64,000 bases of DNA from Chinchilla lanigera (GCF_000276665.1 NW_004955425.1:21370670-21434669), one strand, 5' to 3'; positions 11,762 to 23,552 are shown, counted from the first letter of the stretch. Notes: generated by a model from the sequence alone, not told the origin. Numbers and translations: made by a program.

Positions 11762-12185
11762 ATACTGTCTTAGTTACTTTTCTCATTTCTGAGACAAAAT
11801 ACCTGACACCCACAGTTAAAGGAAGAAAGGTTTATTATAGCTCACATTTTGTAGAGGCTTCAGTCCATTGTTGGCTGGTTCTCAACCAAGGCAACATGGC
11901 AGAGGGGCATTGCAGAGACAAGAAAAAGTCCATGGTGTGGGAATGCAGGCAGGAGGCAGCAAGCAGCAGAAGCAAGCCTGCCTTCCTCTCCTCTCCCTTT
12001 ATGTTCTATCCAGGCTGTAACCCTGTTGTGCCAGCCACACCCAGGTTGGGGCTCCCATTATGCACACCCAAATCACAGTATCATACCCTTAATCCACATT
12101 CACACACCCTAATCCAGCCGCCTTCGAAACTCCCCACCTATGACTCCATGAGGCTTTGGGAGAACTCTAAATACAAGCCCTAGCA
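11762..12185 (+). mobile_element. Interspersed repeat of unresolved family, copy 1
   Basis: Shares with 46467-46836 the blocks AAAATACCTGACACCCA, AAAGTTAAGGAAAGAAAGG-type sequence, CAGTCCATnnTnnGCTGG, ACATGGCAGAGGG and CATGAGGCTTTGGG. The layout recalls MaLR-type or other ancient rodent repeats but I cannot name the family. It accounts for a 204-codon open frame here that has no coding features. Confidence 0.6.
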
Positions 12186-13289
12186 GATGCCCTGTGTGAC
12201 TGTGCCTGCTGCCCAACATAGATTTTTGAGGTGGACAAAAATCCTTACATAAGAGGTATTTATTGTGGTTTTGTGGATTTTCTTAGCTCACTGTGGCAGG
12301 TGAAATTGCTTGCATGGGTTCGTAGGTCAAAGACATCATTCTGTGAATTATAACCCAAGGATATTACAAATCAAGAATTATACCACACTTGTCATGTTGA
12401 ATTGCTGCCAACTTCCAGCAGTCTGCTGTGTACTCTTAAAAGGCCATCTCCCTAAATCTTTTCTAGACACAAAAATCAATGATGTTAAGGCAATCACTCT
12501 TATTTGTAGAGTCGGCATTTTCCAGATCTACTGTAGGACTCATTTAAGATGCAGACAGCACAAAACCTGAAACTTGGAAGAGGTAAGGAAATCCAGATTC
12601 TACCCTCAGCTTTGGGACCTATGCTTGGAGGACCAAGTTCAACCATTGATTCAGGGACGCTCTGCTATCATCTATGAGACCAGTGAGGTCTGAGTCCTTT
12701 GAACACTCTGAAGTTGAGAATGAAGGTGTCATCTACACATAGGTAGAACCTGCTATAATTTATTCTCCAACCCAGACACTGCCAAAAGCACTAGTAATAA
12801 TTATGCTGGAGCAACGGATATACCCAGAGACGATCCTGGGCATTTCAGGACACAGTCTAAGTGTGATGACAGTGTGGTGTGGGGCTGGGGGCACAACTGT
12901 GCACTGCCACCATCAGCCTCCATGTGCATTCCAAAGGCTAGCTTGAAGACCCGAAGAAACTTCTATCAGCTCACTGCTGATCAGAAAAACGAGTACAAAA
13001 TGAGTTTTACTTGTTTAAATATTATGCAACACTTCATGTAAACAGAAGATTTACACATTATGTAAAGCTATAAAGAATAAAATAAAAATTGAAGGCCTCA
13101 TAAACTCTCTCCTAATCACATTCTCCTACCTTTTATTACAAATATTAAAATAATAGGTAAACCCCCATAAACTCCTTTCAATTACATCCTCTCCCAGTTC
13201 CCCAGAGTTTATTGTTTGTTAAGTTTAGATACAAAATGTTCCCCAAAGTAGCTTGTTCAGAGTGAAGCGTTCAGGCGGTGACTAAATCA
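12186..13289. other. Intergenic, no gene recognised
   Basis: Unique-looking sequence. Two AT-rich runs occur around 13010-13160. Confidence 0.55.
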
Positions 13290-13600
13290 GGGTGGGAGGG
13301 CGGACCTCATCACTGGTCGACCCCTGAGGGGCACAGACTGCCTGTGCTGTCAGGAGGAGCTGCGGAGGAGGGGTCCCTGGAGGTGCGCTGGAGGGGCACC
13401 TGGCTCTGGCTCTTTCCCTCTCTGCTTACAGCCATAGTGAGCTGGGCAGCTCTCTCTGCAGTGCCCTTTGCCACCAGGTGTCTGCCTTGGAGCCAGTCAG
13501 CCTCAGACTCAAACCTCTGAAAACGAACCAAATAAACCTTCTCTCCTCTACATCGCACAAGTCAGATATTTTGTCCCGGCGATGGAAAAGCTACTGAGTC
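13290..13600 (+). mobile_element. LTR-like (MaLR-type) segment
   Basis: Contains CCAAATAAACCTTCTCTCCT followed by TATTTTGTCCCGGCGATGGA, resembling the end of MaLR/ERVL LTRs (AATAAA, then 'ATTTTGTCACAGCAATGGAA'-type sequence). Family and 5' edge are uncertain. Confidence 0.45.
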
Positions 13601-13679
13601 ACTATTGACTCTGAGTTCATTGTCCCCTTGATTTTCTCTATAGCTTTACTGGATGTGTTCTCTCAAATACATCGTTTAG

Positions 13680-13771
13680 TTTTTGGTTTGGTTTTCTGCA
13701 GTGCTGAGGTGTGAACCCAGGGCCTTCCACATACTAGGCAAGCACTCTATCACGGAGCTATGTCTCCAGCC
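13680..13771 (-). mobile_element. ID-like SINE (older)
   Basis: TGAACCCAGGGCCTTCCACA, TAGGCAAGCACTCTATCACG, GAGCTATGTCTCCAGCC: reverse ID head and B box, more diverged than the GGTACC subfamily. Confidence 0.85.
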
Positions 13772-14925
13772 TTTGTATGTATGTATTTTTCTATGAGTTT
13801 TTCCTATCATTTTTGTTTTTCAAGGATCAGCCGCACTGTCAGCTACATTGTTGCTATTTCTCTCCTTTTTAGTACTCTATAATATTCCATGGCACATAAT
13901 TTGTATATTGTCCACTGTTTTCTCTAAATATTCTTATGCCCATAGGCAACTAGCTTCTCTAAGGATGCACCTGGGCTTGCTGGAACATCTTCAAATTTTC
14001 TAAAGGTTGCCAAATTCCTCTCTAAAGTTACAGCAATCCACACTCCCAGCAGCAGTGTAAAGCAGCTGCTCTTGCTCCACCCCCTGCCAACTGTGGACTT
14101 TTCCAAGTTTGTCAAATTGGTGAGTTCAAAATATAATCTTCTTCCAATCAAGTGATCAAAGTTAGCATCAATAATGAGACAGAGTCAAAATCCAGTGCCA
14201 CCTTATAGAACGTATTGGGCAGAATAGAGACACAGAAGAGTATCCCTACCAGAAAGAAGCTGAGTGTGGCCATCAGGAGTCGTCAGAGGAACCCACACTG
14301 AGGGGTGTTGTAACGTGACTTTGCCCATAATGTTCAAAAGGGCCTGGATCATGAAAGCCAAGAAAAGACAGAGGAGCTGTTTGAGATTGAGAAAGAGAAA
14401 AGAGACAAACTAAATGCAAAGTATGACCCAAAGCTATGTACTTTTCTATGACTGACGTTGTTGGGACAATTAACTGAACTTGAACAAGGGTCTGAGAATT
14501 AGATGAGAGTAATTTATCAACATTAATTTCTGGATTTTGGCTTCCATTTGTGTTTATAAACAGTGGGAAAATATTCTTGCTTGTATTGAGTGTAAATGAG
14601 AACTTTGTAGAATTTAATTTTTCTCCAGATAGATGAATGTCCCAGTAGAATGTATTGACTAGGCCATGCTCTTCTCACTGACATCAACGCTACTTCAATG
14701 AACTTCAGTCTATGCATATTGGATCCATGGCTGGCACTGATTCCATTTCATTGGCCCTCTGTCTGTCTCTGAACCAGATCATTTTCTTTGCTAGAAAACA
14801 TTTTTATATATATAAAAATTAAATGCTACTTGTAAATAATTTATCATGAGACTACCAGGTCTCAGAACTGCTTCCCCTTCCCCTTCCTTCCCCTACACCT
14901 TACACCCTTCATGTCAACCACCAAG

Positions 14926-14988
<63 letters not shown>

Positions 14989-15526
14989 GCACACACACGC
15001 ACACACAGCCTGTGAATATGATATCATTTCTGAAGCAGCAGCTGTGCTGCCCCGTCTTCTCTGTACACACTGTCAGCAAGAAGCTAGACCTTGGCACCTG
15101 CTTGCAGCATTCTCCATTACACCTTCCCCACTGCTTCATTCCTGACCCTTGCTAAGATTTCCAATGCTTAGAAATCAAACATCAGAGAGCTCCTTTCTTG
15201 AATCTTTGAAAAGAAATAGCTGGTAGCTATTGGTTTAAAATATTGCCCGCTAATAAGGAAAGCAAGGAGAACAGTACGGAGGACCCTTCCCCGGGAGCCA
15301 ATATGCCCTGGTACATGGATAATGGGGCTCACGTTAAGAATCCCCTAACAGCTTAAGGAGTGGCTCTCAAGGTTTGGCCTCCTGACCAGCTACAGCAGGA
15401 TAGTCTGGAAGCTCATTAGAAATGTAAGCTTTTAGGGCATACTCAGACCCTGAATCAGAAACTCTGGGGATGGTGCCCAGAAATCTGTGTTACTTTCTAA
15501 TCTGTACTTTCTGTTCTGAAGCATGT
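13772..15526. other. Intergenic, no gene recognised
   Basis: Contains the CT/CA microsatellite. The stretch 13.8-14.1 kb (TACTCTATAATATTCCATGG, CAGCAATCCACACTCCCAGC) looks like a minus-strand old L1 3' region; the rest is unassigned. Confidence 0.5.
14932..15007 (+). repeat. (CT)n(CA)n compound microsatellite
   Basis: About 20 CT units, then CA units with two interruptions (CG). The overlapping Ser/Leu and Arg/Glu frames are repeat artefacts. Confidence 0.97.
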
Positions 15527-15975
15527 GGCAAGGTGCATTATGGGTAATCCTGGACCAAACCTATTATTTTTGTACTATAGTAAAAACACATGAGGTAAAA
15601 TTTACCATCTTGACCATTTTTATGTGTACTGTTTGGTGGGGCTAAGCATATCAACATTGCTGTGGGACCTGAATGTTTTTTTAAGGGTCAAAAGGTACCA
15701 CACTTTCTTAGGGTGACTGCTACACAATTATCCTTACCCTTCACTCATTGAGTACTGAGGCCAAGCCTGAGTCTTAGTGAATGATTCTTTCTCTTAAGGG
15801 TATAAGATTTATATTGTGTCAAAGAGGTTAATATGAGCATTTGGACTTGGGAATTATAATGAGGTCCTCTCAGTAACAGAGCTTAAAGGTAATGTCATGC
15901 TTCATTTGAAATTTTACATTAAATTGACTTCAGTCAATCAATGCTAAGTTTAAAAAATAGGGTAGAATGTGTGGG
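15527..15975. repeat. Left arm of a 450-bp inverted repeat
   Basis: Reverse complement of 17216-17665, with roughly 15 differences over 450 bp by eye. Starts GGCAAGGTGCATTATGGGTA and ends TAGAATGTGTGGG. Part of the arm (TAAAATTTACCATCTTGACC) looks like old L1 3' sequence, but the repeat continues well beyond that. Confidence 0.93.
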
Positions 15976-17215
15976 TATTCTTTGATGCACTGATGTCTGA
16001 GAACCTCTGAGCTAAAGATCTGCAGCATGTAGATTATCTCTAAACCTCTGTGACAGAGGCTTATCCAGGGGTAGAGTTATCTTTCCAAGCTCCTGACCAC
16101 AGACTTGGCTATATGACTTCCTTTGGCCCATAGTGTCTGAGCAGAAGAGCCTTGTATCCCTTCCAAGCAGAAGTTGTAAGAATCAACAAGTAGTTCATTG
16201 TGCTGGCCCCATACCTATCCCCTTCCAAGAAATAGCACCGTTCCAGCTTAAGCTACTCTATCACCTTGGTCCCAGAGTGAAGAGGATGTGGGACAGAGCC
16301 ACAGCCAACCCAAATGGACACAAAACAAAAGCAAGAAACAAGCCTTTGGCTTGTAGGTCACTGATCTAGGCAGGGCTTTATTGTTGAAGTGTTGCTTATC
16401 TTACCTAACTAAGGAAATGGGAACATTAGAGGAACCAGTTAGCCCTGCCTATGTCACTTGAGTCAGAAGCAGCAAAACTGGACCAACTGAGTGTGTCCCC
16501 TTGTGATGAGAAGACACTTGAGCTAAGTATGTCTTAGGCCTGTCCTGCATTAGGTGAGCACAGAGAATCCGTCTCCAGCCAGGCCACAGTCTGGACAAGC
16601 GGGAGCTATGTGACACACCACTGCCACATGCAGGCGAGCACCGTCTCTAAGGATGTCTTACCAGAGGGAGGGTGGAAGAGTCAGCACTCACCCAACTCGC
16701 TACTGCCTGAACAGTTACAGTTTCCAGAAATTGGTGGCATTGGCTCAAGGGGTGCAAGCAGTCAGGAGGATGCTGGTGTGTGCTGCTTCTTCAGCCTGCA
16801 CCAAGGCAGCCCACAAGATCAGACTCAGAATGTTGAGTTAAAGCAAAAGCCAGGAACCTCCATCCCACAACCCACAGGCCTGTGCTGATTTGAGGCTGTA
16901 CAATAGACGGCAGGGTTCTTCTTGACTGGACACAGCCTACTTGCTGACTTCCTTTGGAAGGTCCACCTGTGCTTCTCACCTAGGCCACTGGTCCAGTAAT
17001 CTGCTCTGCACTTCTGTGATAACCAACTGGACTGTCTGAGACTATTCCTGAAGGTCAACTCCAGTGACGCTTCCTCCACGAAGCTGTCTTCGTCCAACTG
17101 TCAGCTTTTTCCTCATGCTAGAAGGCAGCTGGCCAGAAGCCCTGAATTCTTTATTTCATTGTCCACATCAATATCCTTGACAAGTCTCAACATTCATCAC
17201 AGGGAGCAAGAACAG
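15976..17215. other. Spacer between inverted-repeat arms, no gene seen
   Basis: Unique-looking sequence of moderate G+C. Open frames do not exceed 92 codons and none has recognisable domains. Some parts (16100-16420, TATATGACTTCCTTTGGCCC) resemble old interspersed repeats. Confidence 0.5.
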
Positions 17216-17665
17216 CCCACACATTCTATCCTGTTTTAAAACCTAGCATTGATTGACCAAAGTCAATTTAATGTAAAATTTCAAATGATGCATGATATTA
17301 CCTTTAAGCTCTGTTACTAAGAGAGGACCTCATTATAATTCCCAAGTCCAAATGCTCATATTAACCTCTTTGACACAATATAAATCTTATACCCTTAAGA
17401 GAAAGAATCATTCACTAAGACTCACGCTTGGCCTCAGTACTCAGTGAGTGAAGGGTAAGGATAATTGTGTGGCAGTCACCCTAAGAAAGTGTGGTACCTT
17501 TTGACCCTTAAAAAAACATTCAGGTCCCACAGCAATGTTGATATGCTTAGCCCCACCAAACAGTACACATAAAAATGGTCAAGATGGTAAATTTTACCTC
17601 ATGTGTTTTTACTACAGTACAAAAGTAATAGGTTTGGTCCAGTTTTACCCATAATGCACCTTGCC
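17216..17665. repeat. Right arm of a 450-bp inverted repeat
   Basis: Reads CCCACACATTCTATC at its start and TACCCATAATGCACCTTGCC at its end, the reverse complement of the left arm. The arms are separated by 1240 bp of non-repeated sequence. No target-site duplication is visible outside the arms. Confidence 0.93.
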
Positions 17666-17814
17666 TCCTATCTGATTGGAAAAGCCATGCTGCAGGGAAA
17701 GACAGGAGGCTGCAGACACCCTATAGCCAGGCACACCCCTGCCCCATCTGTGCATCAACTCAGGTCTCCCCTGGGGCCCTGGCTGCAGAGAGAGCTCTGA
17801 GCTCCACACACAGT

Positions 17815-18205
17815 GGCGCATTCATTTCTTGGGGCTGTTGAACCAAACAGTGCTCAGGATCACTTAACACAGCAGATGTATGTGCTCTCGCGGTTCTGAA
17901 GGTCACAGGTCTGAAATCAAGAAGTCGGCAGGGTTTCCTCCAAAGACTCTGTGGGCCTCCTTGTTGCGCTCTAGCTTCCGGCACTTCATGGCAACTCTCA
18001 GTACCTTTTAACAGTAGATCTTGTCCAAATCTGCCTTCCTTAGAAGGATACCAGTCACTGGACTTAGGTCTACCCTATTCTATCGAGACTTTTGTCAGTG
18101 ACATCTACAAGGTCTCTAGTCCAAGACAAGGTCACTCTCACAGGTACCAGAGGTTAAGACATCAACATAATTTTCTCCGAAAGACATTATCCAACTCACA
18201 ACAGT
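17815..18205 (-). mobile_element. Possible ancient LTR/MaLR-like repeat
   Basis: TTCTGAAGGTCACAGGTCTG, AATCAAGAAGTCGGCAGGGT and AAGGATACCAGTCACTGGAC follow the order of a common mammalian repeat (GGTTCTGGAGGCTGGAAGTC-type). Family and strand are not certain. Confidence 0.4.
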
Positions 18206-19269
18206 CTGGGACATTTTTTCTTTCAAATTTATTTGGCCAAGACAAAAATCAGAAATTCTCAAAAGGGACATTATAAGGAAAGTAAAAGTTTAATAAACAA
18301 CAACAATAACAAAATAACAGAAAATATAAAAAACACTAAATTGGAGATATTTAAGGATTGCTGAGTTTCCCTTGTGGGTCTCCTTGCCACTCCAGAGCAC
18401 CCGTGTCAGCCCCTTCCTGAGTGTGCAGAAGCGGTGGTGGGGCCACTTCTGAAAGGAGACAAACCTCCACTCCTTTTTAGTGTGTCTCAGGCTACCCCGT
18501 CACATTCCACAGTCAGAAAGGCAAGAGAAGAGTTTGCCCCAAGATGCCTAGAATCACTGTCCAAGCACCACGGTTGTGGATCCAGCACAGCCCCCGCCTT
18601 TGGAGCAGCGGATTTCTCAGGGCCAGCCCAGGTGGCGGCTTGGGTGCAGCTGGCCTCTTCGGAAGTCAAACCTGTTCACAAGGGCTCCTGCTCCCAAATC
18701 TTAAGGAACGTAATTTTGACTTTTCTCTGAAGAACAAATCTCCAGCTTCCTCAGTCAGCACCTCCACTACACCTCCCATCACCATGGCAATGGGGAGCTC
18801 CCACTCTCTAACACAGAAGGCTCTCTGTCCCGGACCTGGAGCAGAGCCACCACGGGTCTTTACGCTCAGTCTGCTCTAGCTTAGGAGAAGTGACAGTCAC
18901 TCTGTAACCTTCCTGATTTCGAGGGGGAGTGTTCCTCCCTTGACTCTGCTCCTCCCCTCCCCCATTTCTCCTTTCCTTCATCACTAAAAAGATACACAGA
19001 GAAGACTGTGGAACAGAGAGTTTAGGAGCAATTCCCTCCCCTCCTCCTTTTTTCCCTCCCCCAGTCAAGTATCACATTCCTCCAAAATGCAGTATTATTG
19101 CCATTTTGTTGCTGGATCCTAGATAGGCCAGGAAAGAAAAGAAAATGGCAGTTACAAAAGAAATGAAAAAAGGCACCTACAAACTAGAAGAGAAAGGAGA
19201 AATATGTAGATGTAAAAACTACCTGCCTTTGTTACTCGCATTCCTGGATCCAAGTACAAGAAATAAACT
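18206..19269. other. Intergenic, no gene recognised
   Basis: A 118-codon frame at 18374-18730 overlaps a 111-codon frame in another phase and a 60-codon frame on the other strand. None has splice sites or domains that would support coding. Confidence 0.55.
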
Positions 19270-19441
19270 GCTGGGTGTGGTGGCACACGCCTGTAATCCT
19301 AGCACTTGGGAGGCTGAGGCAGGAGGATCACCACAAATTTGAGACAAGCATGGGCTACACAGTGTGTTCAAGGACTAAACTACAGAATGAGACCCTGTCT
19401 CAAAAAAAAGAAAAAGAGAGAAAGAGAGAAAAGAAAAAGAA
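19270..19441 (+). mobile_element. B1-like SINE
   Basis: GCTGGGTGTGGTGGCACACG, CACTTGGGAGGCTGAGGCAG, GAGACCCTGTCTCAAAAAAA. The target-site duplication AAGAAATAAACT flanks it (19258-19269 and after the tail). Confidence 0.93.
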
Positions 19442-19449
19442 ATAAACTT

Positions 19450-19885
19450 TCATGTTGGAATTTTTTATATGCCTGAACAGCTAATCTCACAGTCAGATCA
19501 ACTGGGTTTTCTAGGCTACTGAGGCTTAATGTCATTAAGAAAGAAAATTGTGGAAAAATTCAGTGGCTTATTGTGAAAAAAGTTAAATATTGCACTTTTA
19601 AAGTAGTGGCTTCTCAAATATAGAATATGGTGCTACAAATATGCATTCTTCACCTACTTCGTTTTAATTCTGTGCTGCTATGGCAGTATCTGTCAAAAAC
19701 CTTTAAAATTTTGTACATTTTAGCTCAGAATTCCATTTCTAAGAATTTACTTAAAGAAACTAATGAGATATATGTGCCAATATTTGTGAATAAAGATGTT
19801 CATTTTTGAATTATTTGTAATAACCAAAACTTGGAAATAATATAAATGTCTAGTATTAAGTAAATGATGGTACATATTAAAAACA
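19450..19885 (+). mobile_element. Probable old L1 3' fragment
   Basis: ATTTGTAATAACCAAAACTT near 19815, followed by ATGTCTAGTATTAAGTAAAT, resembles the L1 ORF2/3' UTR junction motif. Weakly conserved. Confidence 0.45.
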
Positions 19886-19889
19886 ATAT

Positions 19890-20500
19890 TCTCCTTGCTG
19901 TAGGAACCTGAATGAGTAAGTAAAACTCAAAATGTATGGATGATAGGAAAGGGAAAGAAATTGCTCAAAGGAAGGAACAACTAGGATGAGGGAAAGAGGA
20001 AGAAAGAAAGAAGAAAGANNNNNNNNNNNNNNNNNNNNNNNNNNNNNNNNNNNNNNNNNNNNNNNNNNNNNNNNNNNNNNNNNNNNNNNNNNNNNNNNNN
20101 NNNNNNNNNNNNNNNNNNNNNNNNNNNNNNNNNNNNNNNNNNNNNNNNNNNNNNNNNNNNNNNNNNNNNNNNNNNNNNNNNNNNNNNNNNNNNNNNNNNN
20201 NNNNNNNNNNNNNNNNNNNNNNNNNNNNNNNNNNNNNNNNNNNNNNNNNNNNNNNNNNNNNNNNNNNNNNNNNNNNNNNNNNNNNNNNNNNNNNNNNNNN
20301 NNNNNNNNNNNNNNNNNNNNNNNNNNNNNNNNNNNNNNNNNNNNNNNNNNNNNNNNNNNNNNNNNNNNNNNNNNNNNNTCACTTTTAATGTTCTTGCTTT
20401 GTTTTGTTTATGTCTGTGATGTTGATATGCTGCTATTGTTCTTTTTTTTCCTTTTACTACTCTCTTTAAAATAAAAAATAAATAAATAAAAACAATATTC
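19890..20500 (+). mobile_element. Young L1 3' UTR, 5'-truncated, with assembly gap
   Basis: GTAGGAACCTGAATGAGTAA matches the L1 at 62.68 kb (GTAAGAACCTGAAAGAGTAA), followed by the same polypurine start. After the gap (20019-20378) the sequence matches the last part of the tandem 3'-UTR unit and ends CTCTTTAAAATAAA. Confidence 0.8.
20019..20378. other. Assembly gap (360 N)
   Basis: 360 Ns beginning in a GAAA repeat within an L1 3' UTR. The missing part would be expected to hold the rest of the polypurine tract and most of the two tandem units. Confidence 0.99.
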
Positions 20501-20897
20501 TTAAGGAATATTTAAGGATGTGAAGGAAGTATTTCTGTATATACACTTATGCACTTACATGTGACTCTGGCTACTACTAATCACACAAACCAATCAGAGC
20601 TAGAGCTCTGAACAAGCAGTTGACTGTTGGTAGAGCTAGCTCCTGGGTTCGAACCTCAGTACAGCAAAAAATCTTTTAAAAGTTCCAAAGGCCTTGAGCA
20701 TTTATGACAAAGGTCACAGTGTGTGTGGCACATTGCAGCTGGATCTATTATATATCCACAATAAAAAGTAAGATGATTTTGACCGTTTCTTCAGACCTAC
20801 ACAAAATGTTAATATATATGTAATTGACATACAATCTAAACATAACATGTATCTACACGCATAACTAAAATGTGAAAACTAAACTAAAACAATGTAA

Positions 20898-21004
20898 TTT
20901 TTTTTTTTTTTTTTTTTTTGGTTTTTCTCCGGTACCGGCAACTGAACTCACGACCTTGCACTTGCCAGGCAGGCACTTTTGCCGCTGAGCTAAATCCCCA
21001 GCCC
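20898..21004 (-). mobile_element. ID-like SINE, GGTACC subfamily
   Basis: T-run, GGTTTTTCTCCGGTACCGGC, TTGCCAGGCAGGCAC, GCTGAGCTAAATCCCCAGCC. A short ACAATGTAA duplication flanks it. Confidence 0.92.
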
Positions 21005-21280
21005 CACAATGTAAGTTTTGAAAGAAAAGGTAAAGAAAGAGTTCTATGATCTTAGGATAGGCAAAATTTTCTTAAATTGAACATAAATACTTCTACACAT
21101 AAATTTAAAAAATAAACTGAATTTTACTAGGAAATGTCTGTTTACCAAGAAATCATCAAGATAGTTTCAGAAAGGAGAAAAGATATTTGTAAAATGTACA
21201 CCTAACAGAAGATACATATTTAAAGCATATAGAAATCCTATCAAAAGAGACAGACCCTGTTTCACAGTAAAATTTTTAAA

Positions 21281-21378
21281 AAGGCTAGGTGTATACAATG
21301 GTAGAGCCCTTGCCTAGCAAGCTTGAGGCCTTAGGTTTAATCTTTGGAACTGCAAAAAAAAAAAACAAAAAAAAAAAA
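21281..21378 (+). mobile_element. ID-like SINE (older)
   Basis: GGCTAGGTGTATACAATGGT, AGAGCCCTTGCCTAGCAAGC, then an A-rich tail. Confidence 0.8.
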
Positions 21379-21661
21379 TCCCAAGTTTTAAATAGCTTGC
21401 TAGACAGATAGATAAATGTATGAAAAGTGTTCACCTTCAATAATCAGGAAAATGCAAATTTAAACTACAAAGTGATACCACTATATACCCTCTGAACAGT
21501 TAAAATGAAATGGAAAAATATTTGTTGGCAAGGATATAACACAACTGGAATTCTCATATAGCCCTAGTTAGAGTAAACTGATACCACTTTGGAAACTTTT
21601 GGCAGCACCTACTAAATCTGAATACAAGCATGTCATGAACCAGCAATTCTGTTTCTAGTTA

Positions 21662-21775
21662 GAGCTGGGCATGGGAGTGCACACCTGTAATTCCAGCACT
21701 TGGGAGGCTGAGGCAGAAGGATCACAAGCTTGAGACCAATCTGGACTATACAGCAAGACCCTGTCAAAAAAAAAT
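21662..21775 (+). mobile_element. B1-like SINE, monomer without duplication
   Basis: AGCTGGGCATGGGAGTGCAC, CAGCACTTGGGAGGCTGAGG, CAAGACCCTGTCAAAAAAAA. Confidence 0.88.
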
Positions 21776-21819
21776 AAATGGAAGAAAGAAGGAAATATTC
21801 AGAAGTGCTCATAATGTAA

Positions 21820-22336
21820 TGGCAGAATTCAGGTTGTATTCCACAAGAAACCGAAAAGACTCTATTCAGAACAAGCAGAGCTTTAGTTTGAGGCTAGCCA
21901 CCCATCCTCCTGATTTGCCAATCAGGGAAGTGGGCAAGGGGCCTGCCTTTGGTCCCAGTTTATAAACATTTTTTATTTCCATGGTAACAGATTGGAATGT
22001 TGTAGCCCTGGCCACACATTGTTTTTCTCATGCCATGTAACTGGGTCAGGCTCCAGTCATGAGCCCAACCACAATGACATATACTTTCTGTACTCTGTTC
22101 TATACATCCCCCTTTAGATAACCATACATTTCCTTTATGGTTGCAGTGTTTATCTAGGGCCAGGGAAGGGGTGAAACAACCCAGGCAGGGTCATATGTGG
22201 TTATCTGGGCCCAGGTGTTCTTTGTCTTTGGAGAAGCATTCCAAGGCTAAGTCAGGACTGCAAAGTTAACTCTTTACAACCCGTCCGGGATGTTTCTCAA
22301 GACACATTTTGTGGCTTGCATTAAGACTAGAATTAT
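21820..22336 (-). mobile_element. Solo ERV LTR candidate, minus strand
   Basis: Minus-strand features: GTTACCATGGAAATAAAAAA (polyadenylation-signal block), CTGATTGGCAAATC (CCAAT-box reverse), and a U5-like end TTTCGGTTTCTTGTGGAATA. No viral genes nearby. Shares the GTTACYATGGAAAC block with the LTRs at 26.3 and 32.8 kb. Confidence 0.55.
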
Positions 22337-22339
22337 TCT

Positions 22340-22444
22340 TTTTTTTTTTTTTTTTTTTTTGGTTTTTCTCTGGTACCAGGAACCGAACTCACGACCTTGT
22401 GCTTGCCAGGCAGGTGCTTTGCCGCTGAGCTAAATCCCCAGGCC
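22340..22444 (-). mobile_element. ID-like SINE, GGTACC subfamily
   Basis: T-run, TTTTTCTCTGGTACCAGGAA, CTTGCCAGGCAGGTGC, GCTGAGCTAAATCCCCAGGC. Sits at the edge of the solo LTR. Confidence 0.92.
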
Positions 22445-23169
22445 CTCTATCTTAAAATAATATGCTGAGAGTCACCGTCCCCTACAATAATAGTAGTACT
22501 GTAAATAGCTCAAAACTGGAAACAACTCAAATATTTGTCAATCAGAATGAGTAAGTTGTGATATGTTCATACTACTAGATAATGTTAATTATAATATCAT
22601 AGATAAATCTCACAAACATACTATTCAACAGAAGAAACTAGACATAAAACAAAAAATATTATATGAACTTTAAAAACAGACCAAGCTAATGCGTGGAGGC
22701 TTCCTGTCTGAGGCTGGCTCCTCACAAGGGAAAGTGGTTAAAAGTCATGTCTCAGCTATGACGGCGTTCTACTACTTGATGTGCAAAGTGTCAATACAGA
22801 TATTAGCTATGAAAAATGTGTTATCCTCTCAACCTGTGATGTGTTCTTCTAAACGTATATTTTATATAAAAATTCACACATGAAGCTATTCTAATGGGTT
22901 AAAATTAGAGATTTATTTAACTTGTGGAAAATTTAAAAAAACACACATGGCCTGAGATCAAGCACTCAGGAGTTTTCTGACGTGTCTACCTCTGAACAAG
23001 CTTCTGGCCCTGGGCAGCTCACATGGTCCCCACTGCCTATGCAGAGAGATACATGGACATTCCAGTGCAACAGATGGCCAGTAGGGCCCACCTCCCCTCA
23101 CCCCTCTCCTAAGATTGCTTTGTTCTCGTCCTTCTCCCTGCCTTTTCTGAAAACTGCCTTATAAATTTT

Positions 23170-23297
23170 TATTTTGTTTTGTTCAGACAGACTCTCACTA
23201 AGTCACTAAGTTGCCCAGGCTGAGCTCAAGCTCATGATCCTCCTGGCTCAGCCTGCCAGAGTGCTGAGATTTGGGGCACAACCCACTATACCAGCTA
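23170..23297 (-). mobile_element. Old B1/FAM-like SINE
   Basis: CAGACAGACTCTCACTAAGT, AGTTGCCCAGGCTGAGCTCA, ATCCTCCTGGCTCAGCCTGC. Diverged. Confidence 0.75.
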
Positions 23298-23430
23298 TGA
23301 ATATTCTTTAAAAGACCCAATCCCTTTCTTACAGACAGCTTGCCACCTTGCCTGCACTCATCTAAATTCTTGACAAACTGATGTCATTTATCCTCCCCAT
23401 GTGTGCTTTATGCCTTTAACAAGTGTTTGA

Positions 23431-23542
23431 GGGCTGCGGATATAGCTCAGTGGCACAAGCGCCTGCCTGGCAAGCACGAGGTCCCAAGTTCGGTTCCCAG
23501 TACAAAAAATATATAAATAATAAATAAATAAATAATAAAAAG
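23431..23542 (+). mobile_element. ID-like SINE
   Basis: GGGCTGCGGATATAGCTCAG, CTGCCTGGCAAGCACGAGGT, then an (AAAT)n tail. Perfect target-site duplication AAGTGTTTGA (23421-23430, 23543-23552). Confidence 0.94.
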
Positions 23543-23552
23543 AAGTGTTTGA

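Larger units (their letters stand above)
21415..22690 (+). mobile_element. Old L1 3' segment split by a B1, a solo LTR and an ID
   Basis: 21415-21655 and 22446-22690 are consecutive pieces of L1 ORF2 C-terminal DNA (AATAATCAGGAAAATGCAAA, then GGAAACAACTCAAATATTTG). Between them lie a B1 (21662-21775), an LTR (21820-22336) and an ID (22340-22444), all younger insertions. Confidence 0.7.

Noticed and set aside
11569..12183. 204-codon plus-strand open frame
   Set aside because: Most of it coincides with an interspersed repeat that recurs, broken, at 46.47 kb. There is no domain and no splice context.
18374..18879. 118- and 111-codon frames as a possible small gene
   Set aside because: Two phases and the opposite strand are all open, Kozak context and splice signals are not convincing, and no homology is recognised.
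19981..20474. Open frames of 133-162 codons consisting mostly of X
   Set aside because: They span the 360-N gap and only reflect the absence of stop codons in Ns.
20610..20672. tRNA-like stretch with a GGTTCGAACC-type B box
   Set aside because: It lacks a foldable acceptor stem and matches a diverged ID SINE head, so I do not call it a tRNA gene.
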